A DNA stretch of 64,000 nt. Source: UBA1351 sp965140555 (GTDB lineage: Bacteria; Bacillota; Clostridia; Lachnospirales; Vallitaleaceae). Position numbers and translations under genes: made by a program. Shown here one piece after another: positions 54,347 to 63,859 of the stretch. The stretch covers positions 930,001 to 994,000 of the forward strand of contig OZ223259.1 of NCBI GenBank assembly GCA_965140555.1, written 5' to 3'. The notes beneath the pieces were generated by a model. The model was not told the DNA's origin. It did not search any database and worked only from the letters and a program-made list of their open reading frames with translations. Numbering within the stretch: position 1 is the first letter of the stretch; the number at the start of each line of letters is the position of its first letter.

Positions 54347-56224
54347 TTAAGGTCGTGTGATTTTGTTATTCTTCAATAAATATGACGAAGCATCCAATCG
54401 TCGACCTGCGTCTTCATAATCTGAGCGAAGGGGTTCTAAATCACTAATTGGTTCTCCTGTCACAGGATTCCAAGCTCTACCATCTTCAAAAATCCCCGTT
54501 GGAGATGCTTGGTACATAACATTTTGCTTGATAAAAGATCCGTGAAGCATATATGTAACCGAAGCTACAAATCCTTCTTCTCGGCTCAATATATTTTGTC
54601 CCATTGTGTACGTATCCGTTTCAAAATCCATGAGATAGGCGAGCGTCGGCAAGAAGTCTACTTGTCCACCTACTTTGTGAACTGTTGTTGAAGGAACATC
54701 TACCTTAGATAACCCAGGAATATGAATAATAAGGGGGATATTCAACATTGTATCATAATCATAATCTTTTCCCAAATAGGCTGTCATTAATTTATGATTT
54801 TCTTCTTCTTTCGCATTCAATCCGTAATGGTCACCATAAATAGCAACCACCGTATGGTCTCCGAATGGTGATGCCTTTAATTGATCCATAAATTGCCCCA
54901 GCGCATAATCCGAGTAACGAACCCCTGCTAAGTATCTAGAGAAAAGCGTATCGTAGCGTTCATCTTCTTCATCTAAAGGTACTTGAAACGCCTCCGGAAT
55001 CAAATAAGGATAATGACAGGATAACGTTACAATAAAACTATGAAAACGTTGATTCGAATCCTTCTTATAGTTGTCCTCCAGACGATCAAAGGTCTGGTCA
55101 AACATGGCTACATCGGATAATCCAAATGCAACTTTTTCAGTGAAGTCAAAATCTTCCAGGCTAATAAAATCATCAAAACCTTGTTGAGGATATGCAGCTT
55201 CCCGGTTCCAAAAATCACCGTTATATCCATGATATACTGTGGAAGTATACCCTTTTTCCTTTAGTATCCACGGTAACCCATTAAATGTATTGCCTTCAAA
55301 TAATTTATAGGATTCTCCATCAATGACCGGATATAAGGAGTTGTTCGTCGAAAATTCTGCATCCGATGTGTTCCCTCGACCGATATTTTGATAATACCGA
55401 TCAAAATAGAGACTATTATCTTGAATCAAACGGTTCAAATTCGGTGTTAGCGTAACCCCTTCGAAGCTCCGACCAATAGGAAAATTTTGTAGGGATTCCA
55501 CTTGTATAACGATCACATTATAATCTTTGGCGATACCTTGCAGGTCTTCATATCCCGCCAGTGGCGTATCATCCCGCTGATCCAACTCCTTAAAAACTTC
55601 CTCCAATGCTGCATCGTCGGGCACAACGGTCTCATCGACAACATGTTCATATATGTCCCTTAGATGGTAAGATAAAAGTTCCGAACCTGTAATCGCTTTG
55701 AATGCATTCGCATCTAATGGGTTCACTACACCAATTAGGACAACTACCGTCAATCCGATAAGCAATGCTTTTACCCAGCGTTTTGCTGTAATAAAATGAA
55801 CTTCTTCCAAACGCAAATTCAACCGTTTAAAATACCATATTATTAACGGTATATCCATTAACAAAAGGAGATTAAGCGGTGGTAATGTTATATTGAACGT
55901 ATCTGCATCTACGACAACCATAGAATCCACTTGCAACAACTGCAACACAGAAGGCAATTGGTTGAAGTAGGCAAAGTACATACTATCAACAAACATAAGC
56001 ACCGATATCAGTGTATAAATAATTCCGAAAGAACGCACGGAATTTTTCTTTTTCCCTAATAAAAATGTGCCTGCTATAAGCAATACAAACGCCACCGTCA
56101 AGAGGCTCACTGACAATCTTGATGAACCTGAATCAGTCACCATATAGAACAAGATAACCTTAGCAAATAGAACGAGGAGAATCACCCCATCCAACCATTC
56201 AAATCTATTTTCTCTTTTTTTCAT
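54347..56224 (-). CDS. LTA synthase family phosphoglycerol transferase
   Basis: A polytopic enzyme of 625 residues with five membrane helices (about 12-175) and a large extracellular sulfatase-fold domain. Visible features are VIQVESLQNFPIG (metal-binding Glu), RGNTSDAEFSTNNSLYP (the nucleophile Thr region), YGDHYGLN (Asp and His) and FVASVTYMLHGSFI. It should transfer glycerol phosphate from phosphatidylglycerol to a glycolipid. The ATG at 56224 is chosen because AGGTGG lies five bases ahead; an in-frame GTG upstream overlaps that site. Confidence 0.92.
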   Translation of the reverse strand: MKKRENRFEWLDGVILLVLFAKVILFYMVTDSGSSRLSVSLLTVAFVLLIAGTFLLGKKKNSVRSFGIIYTLISVLMFVDSMYFAYFNQLPSVLQLLQVDSMVVVDADTFNITLPPLNLLLLMDIPLIIWYFKRLNLRLEEVHFITAKRWVKALLIGLTVVVLIGVVNPLDANAFKAITGSELLSYHLRDIYEHVVDETVVPDDAALEEVFKELDQRDDTPLAGYEDLQGIAKDYNVIVIQVESLQNFPIGRSFEGVTLTPNLNRLIQDNSLYFDRYYQNIGRGNTSDAEFSTNNSLYPVIDGESYKLFEGNTFNGLPWILKEKGYTSTVYHGYNGDFWNREAAYPQQGFDDFISLEDFDFTEKVAFGLSDVAMFDQTFDRLEDNYKKDSNQRFHSFIVTLSCHYPYLIPEAFQVPLDEEDERYDTLFSRYLAGVRYSDYALGQFMDQLKASPFGDHTVVAIYGDHYGLNAKEEENHKLMTAYLGKDYDYDTMLNIPLIIHIPGLSKVDVPSTTVHKVGGQVDFLPTLAYLMDFETDTYTMGQNILSREEGFVASVTYMLHGSFIKQNVMYQASPTGIFEDGRAWNPVTGEPISDLEPLRSDYEDAGRRLDASSYLLKNNKITRP

Positions 56225-56326
56225 ACTGTCCACCTATCCCAAAATCCATTTCTTTTTTCTCGTGCTCTTATAGTAGTATAAATACCGATTAAATTCAAGT
56301 TTATATAGAGCGTATTGGATTAACAT

Positions 56327-56355
56327 TTGATTAAAATTCACCTGCGTGGTATGAT
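56327..56355 (+). promoter_or_regulatory. Promoter of the membrane TPR gene
   Basis: Plus strand TTGATT (56327-56332), 17 bases, TATGAT (56350-56355) preceded by TGG, about 30 bases before the ATG. A divergent LTA-synthase promoter (minus: TTGAAT, 17 bases, TACTAT, near 56269-56297) shares the same region. Confidence 0.55.
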
Positions 56356-56384
56356 GAAAAGAAAAACAACAGGAGGCAGTTTCA

Positions 56385-57275
56385 ATGGAACTGATACGAC
56401 GCAAATGGCGAGTTATCACAATTGTGTATTTGGTTTTGAGCTATCTTGTGTGTATAATCTTACTACCTAAACGTACAGATTTACTCACAGCAGCAGCCAT
56501 ATTATACATCGTGGTTACTCTCGTTCTCTTTATCGGCACCTTTGTCGGTATCCCAGGTATGTTACTACATACTTTTTTTAAGAAAGAAAAAGCAGCAATG
56601 CCTTTTTATCAAGCAGCTATGGCTATGGGAACCAGTAACACAAATATTATGGCGGCCTATGGATTACTTCTTCTCAAAGACTTTAAGCCTGAAGAAGCTT
56701 TATCCATATTTGAAAAAGCAAAAGGGACAACCTCTCATTTTCTCCTTCATAAAACGCTTAATGGTAATATTGCCTTATGCCATTGGAAAATGGGTGATGT
56801 AGAACATGCTATCAACGATTATCTTGACATGCTCTACTATCCGGATCTTGAACCAATTACTGATTTCAGCGAAGATAACCTAGAAGAAGGTACGGGTAAA
56901 AATGCCAACTTCTATACGCAAGATTTTGTTACATTAGCTTACCTTTATTCACTCATTGGGAAGATGGACGAAGCTGTTTATTTCTCAAAAGTTGCAATGT
57001 CTATCAAAGGAGACTATGCACCTGCCTATGACAATCTAGGTCAGTTCGAATATTTAGCCGGTCACATGGATACAGCCAAAGATTACTTCAAGCAGGCCTT
57101 AGACATAAGACCCGAGATGAATGACAGCCTTTTCTTCATGGCTAAAATTTATCATGAAGAAGGCAATGACAACGAGGCTCGTTCTTATATGAACCGAATG
57201 AACTTTGACAAACTCAATGGTTTAAGTACGATAACTCTAGAAGAAGCTGAAGCATTAAACAAAATGATTGGATAG
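56385..57275 (+). CDS. Membrane protein with C-terminal TPR repeats
   Basis: The 296-residue protein has two N-terminal membrane helices (about 9-28 and 34-62) and a cytosolic part with four or more TPR-like units (about 75-285), for example NTNIMAAYGLLLLKDFKPEEAL and YAPAYDNLGQFEYLAGHMDTA. I do not recognise a named family. It resembles clostridial membrane TPR proteins of unknown role. AGGAGG precedes the ATG. It stands alone between divergent LTA synthase and a convergent methyltransferase, with its own promoter and terminator. Confidence 0.85.
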   Translation: MELIRRKWRVITIVYLVLSYLVCIILLPKRTDLLTAAAILYIVVTLVLFIGTFVGIPGMLLHTFFKKEKAAMPFYQAAMAMGTSNTNIMAAYGLLLLKDFKPEEALSIFEKAKGTTSHFLLHKTLNGNIALCHWKMGDVEHAINDYLDMLYYPDLEPITDFSEDNLEEGTGKNANFYTQDFVTLAYLYSLIGKMDEAVYFSKVAMSIKGDYAPAYDNLGQFEYLAGHMDTAKDYFKQALDIRPEMNDSLFFMAKIYHEEGNDNEARSYMNRMNFDKLNGLSTITLEEAEALNKMIG

Positions 57276-57289
57276 CAAGTGCTCTCTTC

Positions 57290-57333
57290 AAAAAAGATGG
57301 TAAACGACATCTGTTCGTTTACCACCTTTTTTT
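57290..57333. terminator. Bidirectional terminator between TPR gene and SpoU gene
   Basis: GGTAAACGA pairs with TCGTTTACC around a short loop, flanked by A runs on one side and seven T on the other. Confidence 0.9.
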
Positions 57334-57338
57334 ATCTA

Positions 57339-58145
57339 TTAATCTGTCTTTCCTAGTCTTCTTTGACGTAATGCCTCATACAACAAGACACCTCCGGCAA
57401 CGGATGCATTGAGAGATTCTGATTGCCCCGGCATAGGAATATGCACACGATAATCCGTCGCTTGAATCAACGTATTGGTAATGCCATTCCCCTCATTACC
57501 AATAATAAAGCATGTTCCTTTGCTATAGTTCGGTGCATCATAGGGATAGCTTTCATCCAAATATGCACCATACACCGAGATACCTCTCGACTGCAAACGC
57601 TGTACGGCATCTGTCAACTCCTCTTCAATATAAACCGGAACATGTTCTATGGATCCCATAGAACTTTTTACCACTTTAGGGTGGTAAGGATCAACAGACG
57701 TTCTATTCACAATGACACCATCTGCTTGAACTGCATCGGCAACACGTATAAGCGTCCCCATATTCCCCGGATCTTGAATTGATTCACACATCAAATATAG
57801 GCCCTTCTCCTTAATGCCATCGGATGTTAATCGGACATGGTTTATGGCTACCAAGGCCATAATACCTTGCGAGGTTGTATCCATGCTGATATGCTTATAG
57901 ACCGATGCACTAAGAATCACCACTTCCATTTGATGAAGAACATCGCCATAATGCATCTCGTAAAACGGCCACTGATCCTCACGAACAATAAGCATACGAA
58001 TGTGTTCAGGTGCTAATTCCAACACCTGTTTCTTCCCTTCAAGAACATATACACCCTCTTCATACCGTAATTTCGCTTTTTGAGACAACTTCTGTATTCT
58101 CTTGATGGTTTCGTTTTTCGTGCTTGCTATGGACTTAACAGCCAT
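57339..58145 (-). CDS. TrmH/SpoU family RNA 2'-O-methyltransferase
   Basis: A SPOUT-fold SAM methyltransferase of 268 residues. An N-terminal L30e-like RNA-binding domain (about 1-100) is followed by the SpoU core with motif 1 SIQDPGNMGTLIRVADA, motif 2 FIIGNEGNGI and motif 3 IPMPGQSESLNASVAGGVLLYE, forming the trefoil knot. The target is probably 23S rRNA (RlmB-like) or tRNA; I cannot say which. Its ATG overlaps the ktrA stop by one base, so it is in the potassium uptake operon. Confidence 0.93.
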   Translation of the reverse strand: MAVKSIASTKNETIKRIQKLSQKAKLRYEEGVYVLEGKKQVLELAPEHIRMLIVREDQWPFYEMHYGDVLHQMEVVILSASVYKHISMDTTSQGIMALVAINHVRLTSDGIKEKGLYLMCESIQDPGNMGTLIRVADAVQADGVIVNRTSVDPYHPKVVKSSMGSIEHVPVYIEEELTDAVQRLQSRGISVYGAYLDESYPYDAPNYSKGTCFIIGNEGNGITNTLIQATDYRVHIPMPGQSESLNASVAGGVLLYEALRQRRLGKTD

Positions 58146-58801
58146 TATTCATCACTCAATTTCTTTAAGTTCTTATTACTACCAATAACAATAAGAATTT
58201 CACCTATTTCCAGCAGTTTATCCGGACCGGGTGTAATCGTCATGTTATCGCCTTGTCGCATACCGATAACATTAAGTCCGTATGCATTACGCATATCCAA
58301 CTCTCTTAGCGTTTTACCCTTCCAGTGGGTTTTCACTTCCAATTCAACAATAGAAAAATCTTCCGATAGTTCAATAAAATCAACAAAACTGTCGGATGTC
58401 AGGTTATTGGCAATACGGACACCTATTTCTCGTTCAGGGAAAATAACCCGATCAGCCCCTACTTTTTCCAAGACCTTCTTATGAATATCATTCTGAGCCT
58501 TTGCTACAACATACTCCACACCCATTTCTTTAGCCAATATCGTCGACATAATCGACGACTGCATATCATTACTGATGGCAACGACAGCCACTTCAAAGTT
58601 ACGAATCCCCAGAGCTGATAAGGCATCAATATCTGTCACATCTGCTTGAACTGCATGGGTTACAAAATCAGCAACATCTTGAATAATTTCTTCACTCTTG
58701 TCAATTGCCAAGACATCACACCCATTTTCTGCCAATGTTTGGGCCACACTACGACCGAATTTACCTAATCCAAATACCACAAAATCTTTTCTGCTAGCCA
58801 T
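58145..58801 (-). CDS. ktrA: Potassium uptake regulatory subunit KtrA/TrkA
   Basis: A cytosolic RCK-domain gating protein of 218 residues. The Rossmann RCK_N domain (about 1-135) has FGLGKFGRSVAQTLAENGCDVLAID, binding ATP or NAD. The RCK_C domain (about 138-218) includes the c-di-AMP site in many Firmicutes. It lies 17 bases downstream of the membrane subunit, a normal ktrB-ktrA pair. GAGGAGG precedes the start. Confidence 0.95.
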   Translation of the reverse strand: MASRKDFVVFGLGKFGRSVAQTLAENGCDVLAIDKSEEIIQDVADFVTHAVQADVTDIDALSALGIRNFEVAVVAISNDMQSSIMSTILAKEMGVEYVVAKAQNDIHKKVLEKVGADRVIFPEREIGVRIANNLTSDSFVDFIELSEDFSIVELEVKTHWKGKTLRELDMRNAYGLNVIGMRQGDNMTITPGPDKLLEIGEILIVIGSNKNLKKLSDE

Positions 58802-58818
58802 TGTATCCTCCTCTATTC

Positions 58819-60195
58819 CTATCCTACCATTACGCGTTCTTCCGGTTTTTTAATAGCAATTTTCTTACGATTATTTTCTATTGCAATAGCCATTGCCATG
58901 GTCATCGGTCCTAATCGTCCGATAAACATCGTTAATGCAATAACTAATTTACCCACTGTCGATAAACCACTTGTAATGCCTAAGGTGAGACCAACGGTCG
59001 CAAAGGCAGATACAGATTCAAAGAAGGTATCCATAAAATCAAAACTTTCTGTTATTGTCAATATAATCGTTACCGATATAACGACCCCTAAACTGATAAT
59101 AATAACAGCTAACGCACGACGAATAATATCTTCCGGTATACGACGACCATATACTTCTGTATCTTGCTTGGAACGCACTGTTGATACAACTGCAAAAAAC
59201 AGAACACCAATTGTTACCGTCTTAACACCACCTGCTGTACCCGCCGGTGAGCCACCAACAAACATCAGTAAAATCGTTATAAACTTTGATCCATCTGTCA
59301 ATTGATCAAGGGGTATTGTATTAAACCCGGCTGTACGAGGTGTTACGGCTTGGAATAAGGATGCCAATATCTTATGGGGCAAGCTATAATCGCCAATTGT
59401 ACTTGGATTATTCATTTCCAATAGGAAGAATAAAACAAAAGCAACGCCAATCAATGCTGAACTAATTACGAGTACGAGCTTTGTATGAAGACTTAACCGA
59501 TTGAACCAATGTCTACGATCCAATTTTTTGGCAATCTTGACCTTTCCCACTTTTATTAAATCAATCCAAACTGTAAAGCCTAATCCTCCAAGTACAATGA
59601 GTAATATAACTGTAATGTTTACTATATAATCATGTACATATGGAGAAAGACTTGAATCTCCTAGTATATCAAACCCGGCATTACAAAAAGCACTAATTGA
59701 GTGAAATAGACCTAGCCACAGTGCTTCAATAAAACTATGATCTTTCATAAATCGAGACGCCAACAACACAGCTCCAATTCCTTCAATAATTGCTGTTCCC
59801 ACAAGAATATTACGTGTCAAACGCACCATTCCTGATATAGCATTTTGATTCAATGCTTCTTGTATAATCAGACGTTCTTTGAGTCCGATTTTTTTCCCTA
59901 ATAACATAAAAAAAGTCGTCGCTAAAGTCATCACACCCAGACCGCCGATTTGTATAAGGATTATAATAACAACCTTACCAAATATCGTCCACTCTCTAAG
60001 CGTATTTACGACTACGAGACCCGTTACACAAACAGCTGAAGTTGCTGTAAACAATGCATTAATATACCCAACACTCTCCCCTGTCTGAGAAGCTATAGGG
60101 AGATTCAATAATATGGAACCGATTATGATAAGTAACAAAAATCCTAGTACAAGAATCTGTGTCGGTTTGAGATCATACCGCCTTAATTTTAACAT
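58819..60195 (-). CDS. ktrB: Potassium uptake membrane subunit KtrB/TrkH
   Basis: A four-repeat M1-P-M2 K+ channel-like transporter with about ten membrane helices over 458 residues. Selectivity loops include TATSAVCVTGLVV, SAFCNAGFDILG, TPRTAGFNTIPL and SAFATVGLTLGIT; the third repeat also carries GGSPAGTAGGVKTVT. The ATG at 60195 (MLKLRRYDLKPTQ) has GGAGG eight bases ahead; a longer frame has no site. With KtrA it forms the constitutive K+ uptake system. Confidence 0.95.
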   Translation of the reverse strand: MLKLRRYDLKPTQILVLGFLLLIIIGSILLNLPIASQTGESVGYINALFTATSAVCVTGLVVVNTLREWTIFGKVVIIILIQIGGLGVMTLATTFFMLLGKKIGLKERLIIQEALNQNAISGMVRLTRNILVGTAIIEGIGAVLLASRFMKDHSFIEALWLGLFHSISAFCNAGFDILGDSSLSPYVHDYIVNITVILLIVLGGLGFTVWIDLIKVGKVKIAKKLDRRHWFNRLSLHTKLVLVISSALIGVAFVLFFLLEMNNPSTIGDYSLPHKILASLFQAVTPRTAGFNTIPLDQLTDGSKFITILLMFVGGSPAGTAGGVKTVTIGVLFFAVVSTVRSKQDTEVYGRRIPEDIIRRALAVIIISLGVVISVTIILTITESFDFMDTFFESVSAFATVGLTLGITSGLSTVGKLVIALTMFIGRLGPMTMAMAIAIENNRKKIAIKKPEERVMVG

Positions 60196-60287
60196 TCTGA
60201 GAACCTCCAAATCAAGCATACACTTTTTGCGAATAAAATTATTATAGACTACTCTTTTTTGAAATACAAGGCTTTCCCGAAAATGAG

Positions 60288-60334
60288 TTGCAAATTCAAA
60301 CTCGACAAGCTATCATAAGTAGTGACACTTATGA
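60288..60334 (+). promoter_or_regulatory. ABC exporter promoter with palindromic operator
   Basis: Plus strand TTGCAA (60288-60293), 17 bases, TATCAT (60311-60316). An inverted repeat TCATAAGT-N6-ACTTATGA (60313-60334) overlaps the -10 and start point, the usual place for a repressor. No regulator gene is adjacent in the window. Confidence 0.55.
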
Positions 60335-60370
60335 TTTCTTATTATGAATAGAGAGAAAGGAATTGAGGCT

Positions 60371-61069
60371 ATGAGTATATTAAAAACTGAGGAACTGACC
60401 AAAGTCTTTCACGGCAAACGGGCTGTTAATGACGTCAATACCTCTTACGAACAAGGCTTAGTCTATGGCTTACTCGGCCCGAACGGTAGCGGTAAATCAA
60501 CCTATATGAAAATGATCGCCGGCTTAGTTCATCCGAGTAAAGGAAAAATCCTACTGAATGAAGAGCCTATATCGAATAAATCCAAAGCTGACATCGCCTA
60601 TATGACAACGGAACCCTTCGTCTATAGCCACTTAACCATTAAACAGGTAGGGGACTTTTTTAATGATTTTTTTGAAGACTTTGTTTTAGCGGACTATAAT
60701 GCTTTGCTTGATTATATGGAACTGGACAAAAAACTGCGGGTGAGTGATTTATCCTCCGGTATGAATTCCAAACTCAAAATCGCAGCAACGATGAGCCGCA
60801 ACGCTAAAGTATTGATGCTTGACGAACCCTTGAACGGCATCGATGTCATTGCTCGCGAAAAAATCCTTAAATCCATTGCTAACCGTCGCCATCAATTTAA
60901 TACCTTGATTATATCAAGCCATTTGGTTGATTTGATGGAACCTTACATCGACCATGTCATTTTTTTAAAAAACGGTGTTATTGCCATGGACGGTAATCTA
61001 AATGCATTAAAAATGGAACACCAAAAAGACCTCGTCGAACTCTATAAGGAGGTATATAACCATGTTTAA
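60371..61069 (+). CDS. ABC transporter ATP-binding protein, CcmA/YtrB-like
   Basis: A 232-residue ATPase: Walker A GPNGSGKSTYMKMIAG, signature LSSGMNSKLKIAA (a variant of LSGGQ), Walker B VLMLDEPLNGID, and H-loop ISSH. The ATG at 60371 (MSILKTEEL) is preferred because GAGG and AAGGA lie just ahead; the upstream ATG has no site. It overlaps the permease gene by eight bases. This kind of two-gene exporter often responds to antimicrobial or envelope stress, but its substrate is unknown. Confidence 0.9.
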   Translation: MSILKTEELTKVFHGKRAVNDVNTSYEQGLVYGLLGPNGSGKSTYMKMIAGLVHPSKGKILLNEEPISNKSKADIAYMTTEPFVYSHLTIKQVGDFFNDFFEDFVLADYNALLDYMELDKKLRVSDLSSGMNSKLKIAATMSRNAKVLMLDEPLNGIDVIAREKILKSIANRRHQFNTLIISSHLVDLMEPYIDHVIFLKNGVIAMDGNLNALKMEHQKDLVELYKEVYNHV

Positions 61070-61874
61070 ACTGATGAAATATGAATGGATTCGAGAAAAA
61101 AAGCTTCTTTTATTGGGTCTTGCCACTCTCGGTCTTCTTGAACTTCTCATGATTTTCTGCTTGTACAAACAAGGAGGATATTTAACCCTTTTCACTGTTA
61201 TTATGCTTTTCCTATTCCCTATTTCATTTATCTTCATTCTTGTCGATGGCATTCGCATGTTATCCAAGGATTTGAATCAAAAAGAAGGCTATATGCTCTT
61301 TTTGACACCTAGCAGTGGTTATCAGATTATACTGTCCAAATTAGTTGTCAACTTTATTAATTTGATTCTTAGTCAACTGGTAATCATCGTTATCTATGTC
61401 GTCAATTATGGCTTGGCAAAGGATGTTTTCTTATCCGGACTTCCGGAAATTTATGATCTTCTTATTGATATCCTGACTTCTCTTATAACTGTTATTATTC
61501 CTTACCCATGGGTTCTTATCCTAGGTGTGCTCTATGTTCTCTTTATATGGTTCCAGTTCAGTACGACTGTTTATCTATCTATTGTTCTTACCAAAACCAT
61601 CTTAAGCCAGGTGCGCTTTAAAGGATTTTTCAGCTTTATTTTCTTCATTATATTAAATATAGCAACCAATATTGCACGCTCTCTTATCTTGGGTCTCTTC
61701 ACCTTCCAACAGCAGGTCAACAATGAACTTTCCAGAATCGAGAGTATGAATCAAGATATCTATGTCGATGGACTATTAAAATTAGGTATAAGCAACTTAC
61801 TTCTAAGTGCTATTATTGTTTTTGGGTTTGCTTATCTATCCGGTCGTCTCATCCATAAGCATATTGATTTATAA
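61062..61874 (+). CDS. ABC transporter permease, ABC-2 type
   Basis: A 270-residue membrane protein with about six hydrophobic segments, including LLLLGLATLGLLELLMIFC (about 13-31) and LFTVIMLFLFPISFIFIL (about 40-57), and short loops. The N-terminus MFKLMKYEWIREKK is typical of ABC-2 permeases. AAGGAGG lies inside the ATPase gene, eight bases before the ATG. It forms a unit with the ATPase; homodimeric pore formation is expected. Confidence 0.88.
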   Translation: MFKLMKYEWIREKKLLLLGLATLGLLELLMIFCLYKQGGYLTLFTVIMLFLFPISFIFILVDGIRMLSKDLNQKEGYMLFLTPSSGYQIILSKLVVNFINLILSQLVIIVIYVVNYGLAKDVFLSGLPEIYDLLIDILTSLITVIIPYPWVLILGVLYVLFIWFQFSTTVYLSIVLTKTILSQVRFKGFFSFIFFIILNIATNIARSLILGLFTFQQQVNNELSRIESMNQDIYVDGLLKLGISNLLLSAIIVFGFAYLSGRLIHKHIDL

Positions 61875-61898
61875 TACTAATGCTATACTATTTCTTTC

Positions 61899-61943
61899 AA
61901 AAAAGGCAATTGCCCTCATCATCCATGAGGGCAATTGCCTTTT
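61899..61943. terminator. Bidirectional terminator between ABC and zinc-ribbon genes
   Basis: A long stem (AAAGGCAATTGCCCTCA with TGAGGGCAATTGCCTTT) with a seven-base loop, followed by T on each strand. Confidence 0.92.
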
Positions 61944-61955
61944 ATCGTTATATAA

Positions 61956-62840
61956 TTAAGCTTGTCTTTCCTTACGCATTTCAATTAACACTGTAGAGAA
62001 CACAAACCAAAGAATGCAGAATATAATGCCGAGTATAAAACCGTATTGCTCATGAATCGTGTAAGGATAAAACTCATTGTTCATCTGTATGCCTTTTAAT
62101 CCAATCTTAACAGCACTTAATGTGCCTCTGGCTCGCAACGCACTCTGAGCATGAATAGCAATCATACTAAAAAAAGGAATTTTTAATACAACATAATTAA
62201 GAACAACAATCATTCCGGTTAAAACCGAAAATCCTCTTACCCAATCCATCGCTTTTAGTTTTCGATCAATAAACAAAATAATGATACTTATGATACCTGT
62301 TGCTATAATTAACCAAAAACCTTGAATATACCAGTATTGAATCACGGTCGCCCATGACTTTTTTTCTTCCCCTGACGTATTCACAACATGAGCATACGCT
62401 TCTCGATGATTCCCAACAAATTGTATAAGCTTTTTGGGAGATAATGTATACAAAACAACGGATTCATCTAGATTCATTATTGCTTCTTGATCCATGGACT
62501 GAACAGTATCCGTCATATACTCAATTGTTTGAGTATCCGTTTCAAAACCTAAATATGCTCCTCGGCCAGAAAAGCTAAACCAAGGTAATAGCAAGGTCAG
62601 CATCATAAGAAGAATAATCCCCGCTGCAATATAACGGGTAATTCGCGTCGCCGGTCCATAGGTTTTTGAGGATTCTACAACCGGTTCTGTCTTCTTTTTA
62701 GGTGGTTTTTCACTCTTCATATCTTCCTTAATCATATCATCAATCAGGTCGTCTAAAGATGCATTCGAGATGTCTTCTCCGCACGCATAACACACCTTTG
62801 CTGAATCTTTCAGGTTTTCACCGCATTTCGGACATTTCAT
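61956..62840 (-). CDS. Zinc-ribbon membrane protein of unknown function
   Basis: The N-terminus CPKCGENLKDSAKVCYACGE is a double CxxC zinc ribbon, followed by a charged linker (about 25-65), a membrane helix (about 69-88), a loop domain outside (about 89-165), and three further helices (about 167-187, 200-225 and 266-287). I do not recognise a named family. Such ribbon-plus-membrane proteins are common in clostridia and unassigned. GGGGGTACATGT precedes the ATG. It lies 41 bases downstream of pfkA on the same strand. Confidence 0.85.
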   Translation of the reverse strand: MKCPKCGENLKDSAKVCYACGEDISNASLDDLIDDMIKEDMKSEKPPKKKTEPVVESSKTYGPATRITRYIAAGIILLMMLTLLLPWFSFSGRGAYLGFETDTQTIEYMTDTVQSMDQEAIMNLDESVVLYTLSPKKLIQFVGNHREAYAHVVNTSGEEKKSWATVIQYWYIQGFWLIIATGIISIIILFIDRKLKAMDWVRGFSVLTGMIVVLNYVVLKIPFFSMIAIHAQSALRARGTLSAVKIGLKGIQMNNEFYPYTIHEQYGFILGIIFCILWFVFSTVLIEMRKERQA

Positions 62841-62881
62841 ACATGTACCCCCTGTATTTTTATTCGTTTATCGGTGTATTC

Positions 62882-63859
62882 TTATCGAGTCTCCAACACA
62901 CGGCTTACTTCAATGTGAAAATCATCAATATTCTTTGTCATGGCTAATGCCTCATTAATATCATAATCCACATATTCTCCTCTTTTGTATGCTACAACAC
63001 GATTGGATTTACCTTCTGCCAATAAATCAACAGCATAAGCTCCCATCATAGATGCATGCATTCTATCAACAGCTGTTGGACTACCGCCACGTTGTAAATG
63101 GCCAAGAATCGTTGCCCGAGTGGAGATTCCTGTTACTTTTTCTATACGTTTCGCCAATTCCATAGATCCACCAACACCTTCAGCAACAATAATTAAATTA
63201 TGCTTTTTGCCTTTTTTACGGTTTTCTAGAATACGACGAATCAATTGATCTTCTGTAATATTCTCTTTCTCAGGTAAGAAAATATCTTCTGCACCATTAA
63301 CAATACCGCACCATAAGGCTATATATCCTGCATCACGACCCATAACCTCAACAATTGAACAACGTTCATGAGAGGTGGATGTATCACGAATTTTATCAAT
63401 CGCTTCCATGGCTGTATTCACAGCTGTATCAAACCCGATAGTATAATCCGTACAAGCAATATCCAAGTCAATCGTTCCGGGCATAGCAATTGTATTGATA
63501 CCTAGATTCGCCAACTTTTCAGCTCCCTTGAAGGAACCGTCTCCACCAATAACAACAAGACCTTCAATTCCGAATACTTTACACATATCCGCGCCACGCT
63601 GTTGACCTTCCGGTTCAACAAATTCTAAACATCTTGCTGTGTGTAAAATCGTACCACCACGTTGTATAATATCCGATACACTTCGCGCATCCATTTCAAA
63701 AATATCACCGTTGATCAGACCGTTATAGCCTTTTCTAATCCCCATAACGCGCATACCTTTTGCTAGGGCAGACCGAACGACGGCACGTGTCGCTGCATTC
63801 ATTCCCGGAGCATCGCCACCACTTGTCAATACACCGATTGTTCTAATTTTTCTTGCCAT
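62882..63859 (-). CDS. pfkA: ATP-dependent 6-phosphofructokinase
   Basis: PFK commits glucose to glycolysis. LTSGGDAPGMNAA is the ATP loop, and IGGDGSFKGA has Gly after GGD, pointing to ATP rather than pyrophosphate as donor. The catalytic loop reads PGTIDLDIACTDYTIGFDTA: Asp131 and Asp133 are kept but the usual Asn between them is Leu. EVMGRDAGYIALW and HLQRGGSPTA follow. The 325 residues are standard. CGGAGG precedes the ATG. The 141 bases to the window edge (63860-64000) hold no gene and no clear promoter. Confidence 0.95.
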   Translation of the reverse strand: MARKIRTIGVLTSGGDAPGMNAATRAVVRSALAKGMRVMGIRKGYNGLINGDIFEMDARSVSDIIQRGGTILHTARCLEFVEPEGQQRGADMCKVFGIEGLVVIGGDGSFKGAEKLANLGINTIAMPGTIDLDIACTDYTIGFDTAVNTAMEAIDKIRDTSTSHERCSIVEVMGRDAGYIALWCGIVNGAEDIFLPEKENITEDQLIRRILENRKKGKKHNLIIVAEGVGGSMELAKRIEKVTGISTRATILGHLQRGGSPTAVDRMHASMMGAYAVDLLAEGKSNRVVAYKRGEYVDYDINEALAMTKNIDDFHIEVSRVLETR

